Positions 42,405 to 44,638 of a stretch of 44,638 bases of DNA are shown piece by piece. A program made the position numbers and the translations under genes. The stretch covers positions 1-44,638 of the forward strand of contig JAGAHD010000184.1 in the NCBI GenBank assembly GCA_017627255.1, written 5' to 3'. The stretch is from Bacteroidales bacterium. Lineage in GTDB: Bacteria > Bacteroidota > Bacteroidia > Bacteroidales > UBA932. A model generated the notes under the pieces. That model saw only the letters and a list, made by a program, of their open reading frames with translations, did no database searches and had not been told where the DNA came from. Position 1 is the first letter of the stretch. The number at the start of each line of letters is the position of its first letter.

Positions 42405-43319
42405 CTACAACAGGCTCATGGCCAGCGCCAGCCCCTTGACTTTCCCGTTCAGGGGCGGGCAGGCGGCGATGGCGCTCCGGTGCCGTTTCAGGAAGGAAAC
42501 CAACTCTTTCCGGCGGGGCGTGCCGCAGGATTTCCGCGACGCCCAGAGGAGCTTCACCGCCGTCTCGACGGCATTGGAAAGCGCATAATCCTGATACTCA
42601 GGCATCTCCGAAACGGTATAGGTATACACGTCCAGGACGTTGTCGAATTCCTCGAAGGCGCGCGGAGTGACGCCCTGCCGGGACAGCGAGCCTGGATGGG
42701 CCTCATAAAAGTACAACGGACGCGGATTGTACACCATTTCCCGCTCCCGGACAAAGAGCCGCGCCATCACGGAATAATCCTCACTGACCGTCGCCTCCGG
42801 AAAAGGAATGGCCTCCAGATGGGAGCGGCGGTATAACTTTCCGTAAAAGCCCCAGAATTCATACTTGAAAAAACGGGGCATCAATTCTTCGAAAGGCAGG
42901 ACCCCGGAGCGGTACACTCCCGCATCCGGCAACGGCCGGTCTCCCGGAAGGATGTGACGGACACCGCAAGCCGACAGCGCGCATCCGAATTCCCGGGCCA
43001 TGCCCAGCAGCAGTTCCACATAATTCCTTGCCACATAATCGTCGCTGTCCACAAACGCCACATTTTCTCCCTCCGAACGCTCCAGCCCCAGACGCCTGGC
43101 CAGAGAAGCGCCCCGGTTCTCCGTATGGAAAACCCGGACGGAGGGGTAACGGGCAGCATAACGGTCGCAGATATCCCCGCTCCCGTCTTCGCTGCCGTCA
43201 TCCACCAGTACCACTTCCATCGGACCGTCAAACGTCTGGGAAAGGACCGATTCCAGGCAGCGGTCCAGAAAAGGCGCGGCGTTGTACACCGGCACGATGA
43301 TGCTGACCTCCGGTTTCAT
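42405..43319 (-). CDS. GT2-family glycosyltransferase
   Basis: This 304-residue GT2 enzyme has VSIIVPVYNAAPFLDRCLES at about 5-24, LVDDGSEDGSGDICD, NRGASLARRLGLER and the metal motif FVDSDDYVARN. FYGKLYRRSHLEAIPFPEA and SEDYSVMARLFV follow. The start ATG at 43319 overlaps the upstream stop (ATGA); the 25 extra residues from 43394 are rejected. The substrate is unknown. Confidence 0.92.
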   Translation of the reverse strand: MKPEVSIIVPVYNAAPFLDRCLESVLSQTFDGPMEVVLVDDGSEDGSGDICDRYAARYPSVRVFHTENRGASLARRLGLERSEGENVAFVDSDDYVARNYVELLLGMAREFGCALSACGVRHILPGDRPLPDAGVYRSGVLPFEELMPRFFKYEFWGFYGKLYRRSHLEAIPFPEATVSEDYSVMARLFVREREMVYNPRPLYFYEAHPGSLSRQGVTPRAFEEFDNVLDVYTYTVSEMPEYQDYALSNAVETAVKLLWASRKSCGTPRRKELVSFLKRHRSAIAACPPLNGKVKGLALAMSLL

Positions 43320-44290
43320 CCCAGCAGGGCCTTCCCCCGGAAAACGGCATGGAACAGGAGACTGTTCCTGTGAAGAATGGCTCTCTTGATCCATCCGGCA
43401 CAGGGAAATGCCGCCGCGTACGCCCCGAGAATGTTGATTTCGTCGATGCCCAGGATCCTCTCCAGATAGCCTTCCGGCGAGGGATGAAGCCTCGGATACA
43501 GGAAAAGGCCGTCATATACGATTCCCCATAATTCGCGATACAGGTACTCCGCCGCTTCCCGACACCACAAATCCCGGCTTTCATAAAAGGACCGGATCAG
43601 TTTCCAATGCCCGTAGTCTTCCTCGAACCGGTTCGGGCGGAACGAGAAGGAAAGGCCGCTCCCATCCTGCCGGTAGTGGTACAGGGCTTCCCGGACACAG
43701 CAGAGGCTTCGGACCCGTTCCAGATAACGGAAATTGAAAACCAGGTCTTCTCCATAGGAACATCCTTCCGGAAACGCAGCGCCGGATTCCCGGATGAGGC
43801 GGGTCCGGTACAGTTTTTCGTGCGGTGCATACAGGAGGCCGCTTTTTTCCAGCCGGACAAACCGGGGCGCGTTTTCCGAAGAAAGCGGAAAGACGCCTTC
43901 CGCCTCGGGAAGGATCTCCCGGGACTGTCCGGAACCGGATTCCCGGATCTGACCCGACACGACAAGGTCGGAAACCCCCGCCGCCGCGACCATCCTTTCC
44001 AGGAACGGCGGCTCCATCCAGTCATCCGCATCGACAAAACAGCAGTTCTCACCATGGATTTCGCCGAGGCCCGCATTCCGGGCCGCCGATACGCCTCTGT
44101 TTTTCTGCCGGATTACCTTGAAACGCCGGTCTTTCCGGGCGTAGGAGTCACAGATTCCGGCGCTTGAGTCCGTTGATCCGTCGTCCACGAGGATGCACTC
44201 CCAGTCCGGATATGACTGGGCCAGTACGGAAGACAGGCACATCTCCAGGTGCCGCTCCGCATTATAGACCGGTATGACCAGGCTTACCAT
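43316..44290 (-). CDS. GT2-family glycosyltransferase
   Basis: This 324-residue GT2 enzyme has VSLVIPVYNAERHLEMCLSS, LVDDGSTDSSAGICDSYAR, NRGVSAARNAGLGEIHGEN and FVDADDWMEPPFL. The acceptor half includes PHEKLYRTRLIRE and YGEDLVFNFRYLE. The ATG at 44290 overlaps the stop of the GT8-type gene by seven bases. The C-terminal tail ends in IKRAILHRNSLLF. No donor can be assigned. Confidence 0.92.
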   Translation of the reverse strand: MVSLVIPVYNAERHLEMCLSSVLAQSYPDWECILVDDGSTDSSAGICDSYARKDRRFKVIRQKNRGVSAARNAGLGEIHGENCCFVDADDWMEPPFLERMVAAAGVSDLVVSGQIRESGSGQSREILPEAEGVFPLSSENAPRFVRLEKSGLLYAPHEKLYRTRLIRESGAAFPEGCSYGEDLVFNFRYLERVRSLCCVREALYHYRQDGSGLSFSFRPNRFEEDYGHWKLIRSFYESRDLWCREAAEYLYRELWGIVYDGLFLYPRLHPSPEGYLERILGIDEINILGAYAAAFPCAGWIKRAILHRNSLLFHAVFRGKALLG

Positions 44291-44638
44291 CGGGATTTGA
44301 CCAGTCTGGCCCTCAGCCAGAAATAGGGACTTTCCACCGCCGTCAGGATGTCATTGCCATGCAGTGCCTCCCAGATCCGTCCGAAAAAAAGCGTTGCATA
44401 TTCCGCTCCCCGGAGCCCCTCCTCCCTTCGGATCTTCCAATAACTGCGGGCGTACCGGTCCTGCCAGCGCCAGTGCCACGGTTTCCATTTCCCGGCATAG
44501 TGGAGGATCACCGCCCGCTCCGCGATGTCACGAGAGACAAACGATTCCGTATAATGGACCATACAGTTCCATACCTGGTCCGTCCTTATCAATGCAGAGT
44601 CGTGATACAGCAGGTTCAGGACATCCTGGTCCTGGAGC
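44284..44638 (-). CDS. GT8-family glycosyltransferase, C-terminal part (gene continues past window)
   Basis: The frame stays open to the right edge, so only the last 117 residues are in the window. It begins in the middle of the typical GT8 segment LQDQDVLNLLYHDSALIRTD, followed by VWNCM. ERAVILHYAGKWKPWHW is the C-terminal GT8 motif that ligates the metal. GT8 enzymes here are usually galactosyl- or glucosyltransferases. The gene begins outside the window, so its start and the operon's promoter are not visible. Confidence 0.85.
   Translation of the reverse strand, partial: LQDQDVLNLLYHDSALIRTDQVWNCMVHYTESFVSRDIAERAVILHYAGKWKPWHWRWQDRYARSYWKIRREEGLRGAEYATLFFGRIWEALHGNDILTAVESPYFWLRARLVKSRW

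Noticed and set aside
1123..44592. Long plus-strand open frames opposite the operon
   Set aside because: They read as antisense shadows of GC-rich minus-strand genes with no recognisable domains.

Overview
The window looks like a chromosomal segment from a GC-rich member of the Bacteroidota, most likely Bacteroidales. Supporting signs are a UpxY/NusG-type antiterminator, a DUF5683 protein, an OmpA-type outer-membrane protein, promoters of the Bacteroidota type (TTTG, 19 bases, TAnnTTTG), little use of Shine-Dalgarno sites, and the gene content of a surface-polysaccharide locus. I cannot name a genus from sequence alone.

Layout. Bases 1-518 hold rpsL (minus strand) with a textbook promoter and a leader hairpin. 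Bases 535-1755 hold a divergent GH88 unsaturated glucuronyl hydrolase lipoprotein. Bases 1785-2492 are a frameshifted relic of a RAYT/Y1 transposase. Bases 2555-3693 are a two-gene unit on the minus strand: an exported nitroreductase-like protein, then a GNAT acetyltransferase. Bases 3824-4378 encode a UpxY-like antiterminator with its own -7 box.

From 4447 to the right edge, 39 minus-strand genes run toward the left with no gap larger than 27 bp. About half of the junctions are four-base ATGA or GTGA overlaps, so this is one very long translationally coupled operon whose 5' end lies beyond the window. It encodes about 24 glycosyltransferases (14 GT2, 5 GT4, plus GT8-, GT14- and GT32-type and one other GT-A enzyme). 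It also encodes an initiating polyprenyl-phosphate sugar-phosphate transferase, a UDP-xylose synthase, an EpsG-type polymerase, an acyltransferase-3, a hexapeptide acetyltransferase, an FkbM methyltransferase and a GNAT enzyme. Three proteins look like polysaccharide-degrading enzymes: a PL9-type beta-helix, a heparinase II/III-like enzyme and a large exported toroid-like protein. No flippase and no Wza/Wzc export genes are visible.

The most unusual part is 14456-17300. There a membrane-anchored NTP_transf_5 nucleotidyltransferase, an HprK-like P-loop kinase and a PqqD-fold peptide-binding protein with a precursor-like C-terminal tail lie in series. Just upstream in the same operon are an OmpA-type protein and, further up, a DUF5683 protein. 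This resembles the kinase/RRE/nucleotidyltransferase part of some peptide-modification clusters, but without the cyclase or transglutaminase, and set inside a polysaccharide operon. A working model (inference): the operon makes a branched, acylated, probably xylose- and uronate-containing surface polymer, the lyases trim it, and the small cassette modifies a peptide or carrier linked to its assembly.
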